A stretch of 64,000 nucleotides of DNA from Swaminathania salitolerans (GTDB lineage: Bacteria > Pseudomonadota > Alphaproteobacteria > Acetobacterales > Acetobacteraceae). The stretch spans positions 496,001 through 560,000 of the forward strand of contig NZ_BJVC01000001.1 of NCBI RefSeq assembly GCF_007988945.1. The letters run 5' to 3'. Shown here one piece after another: positions 10,561 to 18,920 of the stretch. The notes under the pieces are model-generated. The model worked only from the letters and a program-made list of their open reading frames with translations. It was not told where the DNA came from and made no database searches. Numbering within the stretch: the first letter of the stretch is position 1; the number at the start of each line of letters is the position of its first letter. The position numbers and the translations under genes are program-made.

Positions 10561-11250
10561 TCAGGGCGCGGGCCGGTTGCCGAAGATGGCGCTACCCACC
10601 CGAACCAGCGTTGCTCCGTGCTCTATGGCCGTTTCGAAGTCTGCCGACATTCCCATCGAACAGCCCATTAATTCATGTTCATGCGCCAGTTTTGCCAGAT
10701 AGGCGAAATGGGGCGCCGGGTCTTCCGCCTCGGGGGGGATGCACATGAGACCCGCCAGACGGTTTCCGAAACGCTGCCTGCACAGTGTGATGAAGCGATC
10801 GGCATCCGCCCGGGGAACGCCCGATTTCTGGGGTTCGTCTCCCGTGTTGACCTGCACGTACAGGGCAGGAAGGTGCCCGAGGCGATCGCCCGCCCGGCTC
10901 AGGGCATCGACCAGGCCCGGGCGGTCGACGGTTTCGATGGCATCGGCGATCCGGCAGGCGTCCAGAGCCTTGTTGGTCTGCAGACCGCCGATGATGTGCA
11001 GTTCGAGATCGGGCCAGGCGTCGCGCAGGGCCGGGAATTTTTCCCGCGCTTCCTGCACGCGGTTCTCGCCGAACAGTCGCTGTCCGGCCCGGAGGGCTTC
11101 CTCCACGGCAGAAGCGGGATGGAACTTGCTCACGGCCACCAGTTTCGCGGCATCCGTTGCGCGCCCGGCCCGGTCGCAGGATTCGGCAATGCGCGACCTG
11201 ATCCGGTCGAGGCGCGAGGTAAGCGTGTCGCTCGAGGGGGCGCTGGACAT
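10561..11250 (-). CDS. yggS: YggS-type pyridoxal phosphate homeostasis protein
   Basis: A 229-residue PLP-binding protein of the YggS/PLPBP family (fold type III barrel), which has no known enzymatic reaction and buffers PLP and amino-acid pools. The PLP lysine is Lys42 in LVAVSKFHP; FGENRVQEA, HIIGGLQTNK and the C-terminal MGMSADFETAI with VRVGSAIFG are all conserved. ATG 11250 gives the expected length; upstream codons in the same frame would add an unrelated 85-residue extension running into the rsmB region. It is divergent from rsmB, with 78 bases between the two starts. Confidence 0.95.
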   Translation of the reverse strand: MSSAPSSDTLTSRLDRIRSRIAESCDRAGRATDAAKLVAVSKFHPASAVEEALRAGQRLFGENRVQEAREKFPALRDAWPDLELHIIGGLQTNKALDACRIADAIETVDRPGLVDALSRAGDRLGHLPALYVQVNTGDEPQKSGVPRADADRFITLCRQRFGNRLAGLMCIPPEAEDPAPHFAYLAKLAHEHELMGCSMGMSADFETAIEHGATLVRVGSAIFGNRPAP

Positions 11251-11328
11251 GATCGGCTCCGCAGGTTGTGTCCGTTCTGATGCGAGAAGGGGTAGCGCGC
11301 CGCTTCGCGAAATGCCATTGGCAAGGCA

Positions 11329-12591
11329 ATGTCCAAAGCACCTTCCCAGATTCCTGCCGATCCGACCCGCGATCTGGCATTCGATATCCTTTGCGGCGTC
11401 GTCGAACACCGGCGCATGCTCGAGACCACGCTCGACCGCAGTCCGCTCACCGACCCGCGCGACCGCGCGAGCGCCCATCGTCTTGCGGCGACGGTGCTGC
11501 GGCATATGGGCAGCATGACCGAGCTTCTCCAGCCGTTATTGCGCCGTGAGCCGCCCGCACCCGTACGCTGCGCACTTCTCATGGGCGTGGCGCAGCTGCG
11601 CCATCTCGAGACCCCGCCCCACGCCGCCGTGGGAACGATCGTCTCCCTGCTGCGTCGCCGGGGGCTCGCACCGTTTGCCGGTCTGGCGAATGCCGTGCTG
11701 CGTCGGGTCGCGCGCGAGGGCGACTCCCTTGCCGAGGGGCTGGATCCGGACAGGCTCGATGTTCCGCCCTGGCTCTGGACGGCCTGGGGCCGACGCGCGC
11801 GCGCCATCGCGGCGGGGCTGCATCGCGAGGCGCCGCTCGATCTCACCATGAGGCCGGGAGCCGAGGCCCCCGACGGCGGAGAGCGCCTCCCGAACGGCAG
11901 CCTGCGCTTTCCGGCAGGCACGCGGGTGACGGAGCTTCCCGGGTTCGAAACCGGTCGGTTCTGGGTCCAGGATGCCGCAGCGTCGATGCCAGCCCGCCTT
12001 CTTGCCGCGAGGCCCGGCCAGAGCGTGATCGATCTTTGCGCCGCGCCCGGCGGGAAGACCGCCCAGCTCGCCTCTGCCGGGGCGAAGGTCGTCGCGGTCG
12101 AGCGGGAGGCGGCCCGGAGCGTCAGACTCAGGCAGAATCTCGAGCGGCTCGGTCTCGAGGTGGAGTGCGTCGTTGCCGATGCGCTCGACTGGAGGCCGGC
12201 TGAGCCAGTCGATGCGGTTCTGCTCGATGCGCCCTGCTCGGCCACGGGCACGCTGCGTCGCCATCCCGACGTGCTGTGGGTCAAGCGGCCGCGCGACGTT
12301 CTGGCACTGGCAAAGGACCAGGATCGCCTGATCGATGCGGCGGGGGCGATGCTCAAGCCGGGCGGCACGCTGCTTTATGCAGTCTGTTCGCTTCAGGACG
12401 AGGAAGGACCGCAGCGCGTGGCTGCGGCGTGCGAAAGGGGCTGGATCCACGATCCATTCACCGCCGAAGAGCTGGCAGGAATGCCCGAAGCGCTCACAAA
12501 TGCGGGAATGTTCCGTACCCATCCCGGCATGTGGGCCGAACGGGGCGGGATGGATGGATTTTTCGCCGCCCGGTTGCGTAAGAGCAGCTGA
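11329..12591 (+). CDS. rsmB: 16S rRNA (cytosine-C5) methyltransferase, RsmB type
   Basis: A 420-residue enzyme with an N-terminal NusB-like RNA-binding domain (about 1-135) and a SAM-dependent m5C methyltransferase domain. The SAM-binding motif is LCAAPGGKTAQLA near residues 236-248. The two catalytic cysteines sit in DAPCSATG (Cys303) and VCSLQDEEG (Cys353). The closest named function is methylation of C967 of 16S rRNA; the exact target in this organism is inferred. The start has AAGG just upstream. It begins a plus-strand group with rpe, the heparinase-like gene and a glycosyltransferase. Confidence 0.93.
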   Translation: MSKAPSQIPADPTRDLAFDILCGVVEHRRMLETTLDRSPLTDPRDRASAHRLAATVLRHMGSMTELLQPLLRREPPAPVRCALLMGVAQLRHLETPPHAAVGTIVSLLRRRGLAPFAGLANAVLRRVAREGDSLAEGLDPDRLDVPPWLWTAWGRRARAIAAGLHREAPLDLTMRPGAEAPDGGERLPNGSLRFPAGTRVTELPGFETGRFWVQDAAASMPARLLAARPGQSVIDLCAAPGGKTAQLASAGAKVVAVEREAARSVRLRQNLERLGLEVECVVADALDWRPAEPVDAVLLDAPCSATGTLRRHPDVLWVKRPRDVLALAKDQDRLIDAAGAMLKPGGTLLYAVCSLQDEEGPQRVAAACERGWIHDPFTAEELAGMPEALTNAGMFRTHPGMWAERGGMDGFFAARLRKSS

Positions 12592-12624
12592 GACGCAACA
12601 TTTCCTGAAAACGATAGGATCAAC

Positions 12625-13299
12625 ATGTCCCAGCTGAAAACGCCTCTGATCGCGCCGAGCATCCTCTCGGCGGATTTCGCCAATATGGGTGCCGAAGTCG
12701 ACGCCGTGGTGCGTGACGGCGCCGACTGGCTGCATCTCGACGTCATGGACGGGCATTTCGTCCCCAACATGACATTCGGGCCGGGTATGATCGCCGCGTT
12801 GCGCAACCGCACGGACAAGCCGTTCGACGTTCATCTGATGATCGACCCGGCGGATGCCTTCATCGAGGCCTTTGCGAAAGCAGGGGCGGATCACATTCAT
12901 GTCCATGTCGAGAACAACCCGCATGTCCACCGCACGCTTCAGCATATCCGGGCGCTGGGCAAGAAGCCCGGGATCGCGATCTGTCCCGCGACCCCGCCCG
13001 AAGCGCTCGAATACGTTCTCGATCTGGTCGATATCATTCTGGTCATGACGGTCAATCCGGGTTTCGGCGGCCAGAAATTCCTCGAAAGCCAGCTCCCGAA
13101 GATCCGCACATTGCGCCAGATGGCCGATGCAAGCGGCCGGGACATCCGGATCGGCGTGGATGGCGGGATCGATGTGACGACCGCCTCGCGCGCCACGGCG
13201 GCGGGTGCCGATATGATGGTCGCGGGGACTTCCATCTACGGTCAGGACGACTATGCTGCAGCGATCACATCTCTGCGACAGGCAGGGAGTCTCGTTTAA
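12625..13299 (+). CDS. rpe: Ribulose-phosphate 3-epimerase
   Basis: A 224-residue TIM-barrel enzyme that interconverts ribulose 5-phosphate and xylulose 5-phosphate in the pentose phosphate pathway, central to sugar metabolism in acetic acid bacteria. It carries the family signature LHLDVMDGHFVPNMTFG (catalytic Asp39 and the metal histidines), VMTVNPGFGGQ, and the second catalytic aspartate in GVDGGI (about Asp179). Length is standard. It starts 33 bases after rsmB, and the same rsmB-rpe order is common in alphaproteobacteria. Confidence 0.97.
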   Translation: MSQLKTPLIAPSILSADFANMGAEVDAVVRDGADWLHLDVMDGHFVPNMTFGPGMIAALRNRTDKPFDVHLMIDPADAFIEAFAKAGADHIHVHVENNPHVHRTLQHIRALGKKPGIAICPATPPEALEYVLDLVDIILVMTVNPGFGGQKFLESQLPKIRTLRQMADASGRDIRIGVDGGIDVTTASRATAAGADMMVAGTSIYGQDDYAAAITSLRQAGSLV

Positions 13300-13325
13300 G
13301 CCTTCCATCTGGAGATCATGACGTC

Positions 13326-15254
13326 ATGTTCGGACGCTGGGCGCGTGAAGCTCGTCTTTCATTTGCCCGGTTGCCTCCGAGCCTGCCCGGTATGGCCCGC
13401 GCGCCGGATCGCCCCGTTCATATGATACGGGATATCTGGCCCGGCGATCCTGACCACGGTGCGCTTCTCGTCAGCGGCGCCTGTCGCTTCGAGGGGCGTG
13501 CGATCGCCCTGCGCGCCTATGACTGGGAATATGACGATCTGGCACCCGAGGCCCGGGACTGGCTCCAGAGTTTCACCTGGCTGCGCGATCTGAGGGCGCT
13601 CGGCAGCGACGAGGCCCGGCTCTATGCCCGTGCGATCGTCGGGAGCTGGCTCGACCAGCCTCCGATCGATCCGCTCGTCCTGAACGCGCCGACCGCCGGC
13701 GCCCGGCTGGCGGCATGGCTCGGACATTTCGATTTCTTCGCGGCGACGGCGAATGTCTCGTTCCGTCAGCGCGTCATGGACAGGATTCTGGTCGAAGGAC
13801 GTCTCGTTTCGATCCTCCTGCCGCTACCCGAGCAGGGATGGCGCAATCTCACGGCGCTTAAGGGCCTGCTGGCCGCTGCGGTCGCGATACCCTCCCAGAC
13901 CGGCTTCCTGCAGCGCTTCCATCGCTATCTCGATCAGGAGCTGGCCCGGCAGATCCTCCCGGATGGAACGCTGCGGGAGCGCAGCCCGTCAGCGCAGCTC
14001 GAAGCGGTGCGCGAACTGACGGAAATCAGCGTCATCATGCGCATGGCCCAGCTTCCTCCCTCCGAAGCGGTCCAGAGCGCGCTCAATCGTCTCAGCCCCG
14101 TGCTGCGTGCCCTGCGTCACGGCGATGGCGGTCTTGCCCTGTTCAACGGCAGCAAGGAACTGGACGACCGCCATATCGACCGCATCATCCAGCATGGCGC
14201 GCGTCAGAGATTGCTGGCCCCTTCCATGCCCGATGGCGGTTTCTGGCGGATCGCTGCGGGCAAGGCGCTTCTTTTCGTGGACGGGGCCGGCCCGCCGCCG
14301 ACAGGTTACGATCGCGACGCCCATGCGGCTCCGCTCGCAATCGAGTTCTCCCATGGGCGGCAGCGTCTCTTCGTCAATTGCGGCAGTGCGGAGACGGGAC
14401 GGTGGAAGCACGCCCTGAGAGAGACCGCTGCCCATAGCGCTGTCTGCGTCGAGGGGCAGTCCTGTTGCGATTTCTCGCCCGACGGGCATATCGTGCGCAG
14501 ACCTGCCCATGTCACGATGCAGCATCAGACGCAGGATGGAGCGCACTGGCTCGACGGCCAGCATGACGGGTATCATCCAGGTCACGGAATCACCTGGCGG
14601 CGCCGTCTCTATCTCGGTCCGACGGGGGACGATCTGCGCGGGGAAGAGGTTCTTTCCGGTGAGAGAGAGGTCGCCTTTGCCCTGCGTTTCCATCTGCATC
14701 CTTCCGTGCGTGCCGAGCTTTCTCCGGAGGGAGACGAGATACTCATGATCGCGGGCGGCGCCATATGGCGATTCCGGCAGGAAGGCGGGCATCTGGGTCT
14801 CGAGAGAAGTGTCTATGCGGGAGGGGAGAGACCTGTGCCCTGTTTCCAGATCGTGGTCGGACCGCGCGAGGAGACCGGTCAGATCCGGCCCGCAGCGCCG
14901 GGATCCGAAACGCCGGATGAGGGTCTCGCCCCCGCGCTCGGTGCGAACGATGCCGGATCCGAAGCCGATCTGCGCTCGGATCCGCCCGTGACCGGGATCC
15001 ATCGGGATGGAGCGCCCGACAGCGAGCCTGTCGGCGATACGGGCGGGGTGGGCGAGACCGGCGAGGGCGCTGGCAGCGATCCGGGGGCAATAGATGACCC
15101 GGACGAATCGCCGCAGGAACGGGCCGCCTCCGTGAAAACCCCGCCGGAGACATCCTCTGCCGGATCGGGCGCCGGTCAGAGGGATGGCGCCGTTTCGCCG
15201 ATCCGACCCGTTCGCAGGGTCATCCAGTGGGTGATGGAGCATGTTCCGGAATGA
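13326..15254 (+). CDS. Heparinase II/III family protein
   Basis: A 642-residue protein of the alphaproteobacterial heparinase II/III-like family: an alpha-helical N-terminal toroid (to about residue 320) followed by a beta-rich domain (HAAPLAIEFSHGRQR, HDGYHPGHGITWRRRL). Its true substrate is not known in this group. The last 120 or so residues are an acidic Pro/Gly/Ser/Asp-rich low-complexity tail ending in a basic helix (RPVRRVIQWVMEHVPE), longer than usual in the family. In many relatives purH follows this gene; here a GT4 gene overlaps it by four bases instead. Export is not obvious because no signal peptide is visible. Confidence 0.8.
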   Translation: MFGRWAREARLSFARLPPSLPGMARAPDRPVHMIRDIWPGDPDHGALLVSGACRFEGRAIALRAYDWEYDDLAPEARDWLQSFTWLRDLRALGSDEARLYARAIVGSWLDQPPIDPLVLNAPTAGARLAAWLGHFDFFAATANVSFRQRVMDRILVEGRLVSILLPLPEQGWRNLTALKGLLAAAVAIPSQTGFLQRFHRYLDQELARQILPDGTLRERSPSAQLEAVRELTEISVIMRMAQLPPSEAVQSALNRLSPVLRALRHGDGGLALFNGSKELDDRHIDRIIQHGARQRLLAPSMPDGGFWRIAAGKALLFVDGAGPPPTGYDRDAHAAPLAIEFSHGRQRLFVNCGSAETGRWKHALRETAAHSAVCVEGQSCCDFSPDGHIVRRPAHVTMQHQTQDGAHWLDGQHDGYHPGHGITWRRRLYLGPTGDDLRGEEVLSGEREVAFALRFHLHPSVRAELSPEGDEILMIAGGAIWRFRQEGGHLGLERSVYAGGERPVPCFQIVVGPREETGQIRPAAPGSETPDEGLAPALGANDAGSEADLRSDPPVTGIHRDGAPDSEPVGDTGGVGETGEGAGSDPGAIDDPDESPQERAASVKTPPETSSAGSGAGQRDGAVSPIRPVRRVIQWVMEHVPE

Positions 15255-16423
15255 CCGGCCCCGATCGCTCCCGTGACGAGAGGCCCGGCAAGACAGCCGG
15301 TTCCGGACTGCGCATACTGGAAGTCACGAATATAGATTTCGCGCTCAGGCAGTTCCTGCATCCTCTCATGCGGGTCCTGCGCGACGGCGGTCACCATGTC
15401 GAAGGCGCCTGTGCCGAGGGCAGTCATCTCCTGCCGGTGCGCGAGGACGGTTTCGTGGTGCACGGGCTGCCGATGGCGCGGTCCTTCAATCCGCTTGCCC
15501 AGTACCGTGCCTTGCGTGCCCTTGTCAGGCTGATCCGTGAAACGCGTCCCGACCTCGTGCATGCCCATATGCCCATCAGCGGCTTCCTTGCGCGGATGGC
15601 TGCCTGGTGGTGCAACGTGCCTCTCGTCGCCTATACCTGTCACGGCTTCCTCTTCAACCAGCCGGGTTCGTATCGACGGCGCCTTCTCTCCTTCGTTCTG
15701 GAGTATCTCGCCGGTCAGGTGACGGATCGCTACATGACCGTCTCCCAGGAGGAAGCGCGGGATGCCCGCCGCCTCGGGATCAGCCCCCGGGCGATCGCTG
15801 TCGGGAACGGGCGGGATCCGGCCCTGTTTCATCCGGATCGCGACGCGAGGGCGGAAATCCGCGCGGCGCTCGGCGTGCCCGACCGGGCCGTCGTGATCGT
15901 CGCCGTGTCCCGGCTGGTGCGTCACAAGGGCTATCCGGAATTGCTGCGGGCCATGGAGAGCGTGCCCGGTGCCATGCTGTGGATCGTAGGGGAGCGTTTG
16001 CCCTCCGACCACGGCGACACGATGGCGCAGGAATTCTCGCATGCCGAGACTGTGCTCGGGCCGCGCCTCAGATGTCTCGGCTACAGGGACGACATCCCGC
16101 GTTTGCTTGCTGCGGCCGATATCTTCACGCTGCCGAGCCATTTCGAGGGGCTGCCCATGTCGATCATCGAGGCGATGCTCTGCGGTCTGCCGGTCGTCGC
16201 AACCGATATACGAGGGCCGCGCGAACAGATCGTCCCGGAAGAAACGGGGCTGCTTGTCCCTCCCGGGCTCGCCGCGCCTCTGGCAGGGGCGCTGAACCGT
16301 TTCGTCGAGGATCCGGCTTTCCGCGAACGCGCAGGACAGGCCGGTCTCCTCCGGGCACGCGCGCTCTATACCCAGGATGCGGTTCTGACCCGGGTCCGTG
16401 CCCTGCTGACCGGAGAGAGCTGA
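15251..16423 (+). CDS. Glycosyltransferase family 4 protein
   Basis: About 390 residues with the GT-B fold of GT4 enzymes: N-terminal Rossmann domain (RPDLVHAHMP near residue 95, YTCHGFLFNQPG), then the C-terminal donor-binding domain with AVSRLVRHKGYPELL and the family signature AADIFTLPSHFEGLPMSIIE with its EGLP core. The start is chosen at 15251, where ATGA overlaps the preceding stop codon, implying translational coupling with the heparinase-like gene. An in-frame ATG at 15227 is possible but less likely. Likely involved in exopolysaccharide or surface glycan synthesis; donor and acceptor unknown. Confidence 0.88.
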   Translation: MTGPDRSRDERPGKTAGSGLRILEVTNIDFALRQFLHPLMRVLRDGGHHVEGACAEGSHLLPVREDGFVVHGLPMARSFNPLAQYRALRALVRLIRETRPDLVHAHMPISGFLARMAAWWCNVPLVAYTCHGFLFNQPGSYRRRLLSFVLEYLAGQVTDRYMTVSQEEARDARRLGISPRAIAVGNGRDPALFHPDRDARAEIRAALGVPDRAVVIVAVSRLVRHKGYPELLRAMESVPGAMLWIVGERLPSDHGDTMAQEFSHAETVLGPRLRCLGYRDDIPRLLAAADIFTLPSHFEGLPMSIIEAMLCGLPVVATDIRGPREQIVPEETGLLVPPGLAAPLAGALNRFVEDPAFRERAGQAGLLRARALYTQDAVLTRVRALLTGES

Positions 16424-16452
16424 GGCGCCGATCGTATGGCTGGTCTCTTCAT

Positions 16453-17067
16453 CTAGAGCCAGCCATTGCGTCTTGCGATATGGCTCGCTTCGATCCGGTT
16501 GCGCGCGCCGATCTTCTGGATGATCTCCGAAAAGCAGTTGCGCACGGTCCCCGGAGACAGCGAGAGCGATGTTGCGATCTGCTGGTTCGACCGCCCCGAT
16601 TCGGCCATGCGGAGAATGGCCCTGTCCCGCGATGTGAGCGGATCGTGAGACGCATCCCAGACCTGCCTCGCAAGTTCGGGGTCTATCGCACGTCCGCCCC
16701 GACCGACCAGACGGATCGACTCGGCCAGCTCGGAGACCGGCGCATCCTTGAGGAGATATCCCCGGACCCCGGCATTGAGCGCACGCTTCATGTAGCCCGC
16801 TCGCGCGAAGGTGGTCACGATCACAACGACGGTTTTCGCCTTGTCGCGATGCAGGCATTCGGCGATATCGATTCCGCTCATTCCCGGCATCTCGATATCG
16901 GTCAGGAGAATGTCCGGGCGCTCCTCTCTCGCGCGCTCCAGCGCTTCCGGCCCGGATCGCGCGGTTCCGACAATCTCGAAATCCGGCTCGAGGGCCAGAA
17001 TGGCGGCAAACGCCTCGAGAAGCATGATCTGGTCTTCGGCAAGCACGAGACGCAGTTTTCGCCTCAT
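16453..17067 (-). CDS. NarL/DesR-family response regulator
   Basis: A 204-residue two-component response regulator. The N-terminal receiver domain has the acidic pair in LVLAEDQIML, the phosphoacceptor aspartate in DILLTDIEMPG (about Asp54), the Thr of VTTFARAGYMKRA and the Lys of YLLKDA. The C-terminal LuxR-type helix-turn-helix reads LTSRDRAILRMAESGRSNQQIA, then LSPGTVRNCFSEIIQKIGA. It overlaps the kinase gene by four bases. Receiver similarity is closest to the DesR type, which in Bacillus senses membrane state, but no desaturase gene is nearby. Confidence 0.92.
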   Translation of the reverse strand: MRRKLRLVLAEDQIMLLEAFAAILALEPDFEIVGTARSGPEALERAREERPDILLTDIEMPGMSGIDIAECLHRDKAKTVVVIVTTFARAGYMKRALNAGVRGYLLKDAPVSELAESIRLVGRGGRAIDPELARQVWDASHDPLTSRDRAILRMAESGRSNQQIATSLSLSPGTVRNCFSEIIQKIGARNRIEASHIARRNGWL

Positions 17068-18158
17068 AGGAAGTCTCCAAGCGTGATTCGCAATGTCGTG
17101 CCATGCGCATGACGCGTGATTGTCAGGCTCCCTCCCAGCTCTGTGATACGGGCGCGCATTCCGCTTATACCATTTCCTTCATGAAATGAAATACTTTGTT
17201 GTATTTCTTCCGGGCCTTGGTCCCGGATCTCGAGGGTTGTCTCTCCGGCGGAGGAAGAACCGAAAGCGATCGTGCAGCTTTCGGCCCGGGCATGACGAAT
17301 GACGTTTGTCACCCCTTCACGCAGGATCGCGGCGAAGACGCCCTCCCGATGCGCGGGGATATGCCCGGGATCGCCTGCGATACGGCATGAAACCCCGCTT
17401 GTCTGCAGCGCCGTCACGGCCTCCGACAGTTCCTGTCCGAGGGTTGCGATCCTCATGCTCGAGACGGTCTGGCGCGTTTCCGACAGGGCATGTCGCGCAG
17501 TCCGTGCAATCGTCTCGAGATCGTCGCGCAGGGCGGCTGTTGCATCCTTGTCCCTGCGCAGGGCGAGGTCGGACCGCAAGACGATCAGGGTGAGGGTTTG
17601 ACCGAGCGTATCGTGCAGGTCGCGCGCGATGCGCTCCCTCTCCGCAGCGACGGTAAGATGGCGTATCTGGTCCTGGGCATCGGCCAACCGGGCATTCTTC
17701 GCGAAAAGGGCCAGTTGCAGACGCGTGCCCAAGAATGTGCCGATGGCGACGATGAGCGTGACCGGAATATCGTAAGGACTCCGTGCGGGGCCGAGGGCGA
17801 CCGCGGAATAGAGACCCAGCGTGACGATCAGAAGGATCAGTGCCGATCGGAGCGTTCCGATCACGCCGCATGTTGCTGCGGCGAAGATGAAAAAGATGCC
17901 CCAGTATCCCCGGAACGGAATGAGAGCGAGACCGATCGCGGCGGTCGCGATGGCTTGCCCCCGGAGGGACGGTCGGAACCGGTCGGGAAGGAAGGGCAAA
18001 GCAAGCAGGATCGCGCTTCCGGCCAGCCAGGCAGCGACAGCCGGCAGCGAGGTTCCGTAACGTAGCCATGGCAGCGGGAAGAGCGGGAGATAGACGCCTG
18101 AAAGCAGTCTCCAGCGCGTTGCCGTCTGCGGCGAGCCGGGATGCGCTTCGCTTCTCAT
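17064..18158 (-). CDS. DesK/NarX-type sensor histidine kinase
   Basis: A 364-residue membrane histidine kinase of the HisKA_3 class. Several membrane helices occupy residues 15-150 (VAAWLAGSAILLALPFL, WGIFFIFAAATCGVIG, ALILLIVTLGLYSAVAL), followed by a short coiled coil. The phosphoacceptor His lies in ERERIARDLHDTLGQTLT (about residue 181), and a HATPase_c domain ends the protein (GVTNVIRHARA N-box, EIRDQGP, GNGISGMRARI G-box). There is no large periplasmic sensor domain, so the signal is probably sensed in or at the membrane. Coupled by ATGA overlaps to genes on both sides. Confidence 0.92.
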   Translation of the reverse strand: MRSEAHPGSPQTATRWRLLSGVYLPLFPLPWLRYGTSLPAVAAWLAGSAILLALPFLPDRFRPSLRGQAIATAAIGLALIPFRGYWGIFFIFAAATCGVIGTLRSALILLIVTLGLYSAVALGPARSPYDIPVTLIVAIGTFLGTRLQLALFAKNARLADAQDQIRHLTVAAERERIARDLHDTLGQTLTLIVLRSDLALRRDKDATAALRDDLETIARTARHALSETRQTVSSMRIATLGQELSEAVTALQTSGVSCRIAGDPGHIPAHREGVFAAILREGVTNVIRHARAESCTIAFGSSSAGETTLEIRDQGPEEIQQSISFHEGNGISGMRARITELGGSLTITRHAHGTTLRITLGDFL

Positions 18159-18730
18159 GTTCCAATGTTCGACGCGGATGCGATCCGGGCGCTGGCCGGG
18201 ATGGTGCAGCGCTCAGGGCGTTCCGTCAGAAGGCGGATCGCGGCAGTCAGCCACAGGCAGAGCGCCGTTCCGAGACCGGCGACAAGACTGCGAAGCGGGT
18301 CCGTGAGTCCGAGAGCGAGGAGCGTCAGGCCGATGATACCGCATCCTGCGATCACGTGGATGGGATCCCGCTTCGTCCGGCCCGGCAGGAAGAAGGAGGC
18401 GCCGATCGCGAGTCCTGCTGCGGGGAGCATCAGATCGGAGCGATGCAGGCAGTGAAGGGCGAATCCGAGCAGGAAGAGAAGGGGAATACGCAGACGACGC
18501 AAAGATCTCTCTCGCCCGGCCCCGATCGCGCCTCGCGTGCTGCATGGCGCCCGCGAGAGAAACCCATAGGCGAGCGCCAGGCCTGGTGCTGCGAGAAGGG
18601 CGGCGATCCGGATCGCGTCGAGCCCCGTCACGCTGAGGCCGCGATAGCCCCACCAGATTGCGAGAGCGAGGCCCGTGAGATCCGTCAGCGCGACGCGGAA
18701 GGAGGAAACGATCCCGGTTGTTACGGTCAT
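18155..18730 (-). CDS. Multi-pass membrane protein of unknown function
   Basis: A 191-residue protein I do not recognise. It has about five or six hydrophobic segments (IRIAALLAAPGLALAYGF, RIPLLFLLGFALHCLH, HVIAGCGIIGLTLLALGL, LVAGLGTALCLWLTAAI) separated by short basic loops. Its stop overlaps the kinase start by four bases, so it is very probably the first gene of a three-gene signalling operon and may be an accessory sensor or a partner of the kinase. Start choice is open: ATG 18730 (MTVTTGIV) or ATG 18769, which would add 13 residues encoded by an inverted repeat. Confidence 0.65.
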   Translation of the reverse strand: MTVTTGIVSSFRVALTDLTGLALAIWWGYRGLSVTGLDAIRIAALLAAPGLALAYGFLSRAPCSTRGAIGAGRERSLRRLRIPLLFLLGFALHCLHRSDLMLPAAGLAIGASFFLPGRTKRDPIHVIAGCGIIGLTLLALGLTDPLRSLVAGLGTALCLWLTAAIRLLTERPERCTIPASARIASASNIGT

Positions 18731-18741
18731 GACATGTCTAT

Positions 18742-18763
18742 CCCGGAGAAGAGAAACTCCGGG
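18742..18763 (-). promoter_or_regulatory. Perfect inverted repeat before the signalling operon
   Basis: CCCGGAG and CTCCGGG form a 7-bp perfect inverted repeat around an 8-base loop, ending about 12 bases before the ATG at 18730. It could be an operator or an mRNA hairpin masking the ribosome-binding site. If translation starts at 18769 it would instead be coding. Confidence 0.4.
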
Positions 18764-18920
18764 AAGCATGGATAACGATTCGCTCAGGTAACAGTGTCGT
18801 CAGTCATGCGGTCGTCATGACCGGACATGAAGAAAAAGAAAGAAACCCCCGCGTTGCGATGCCCGGTTTCACCTTTTCTTCCTGTCGTTCGGTCCTGCGG
18901 GCGTGTCTTTATTCCGGGTA

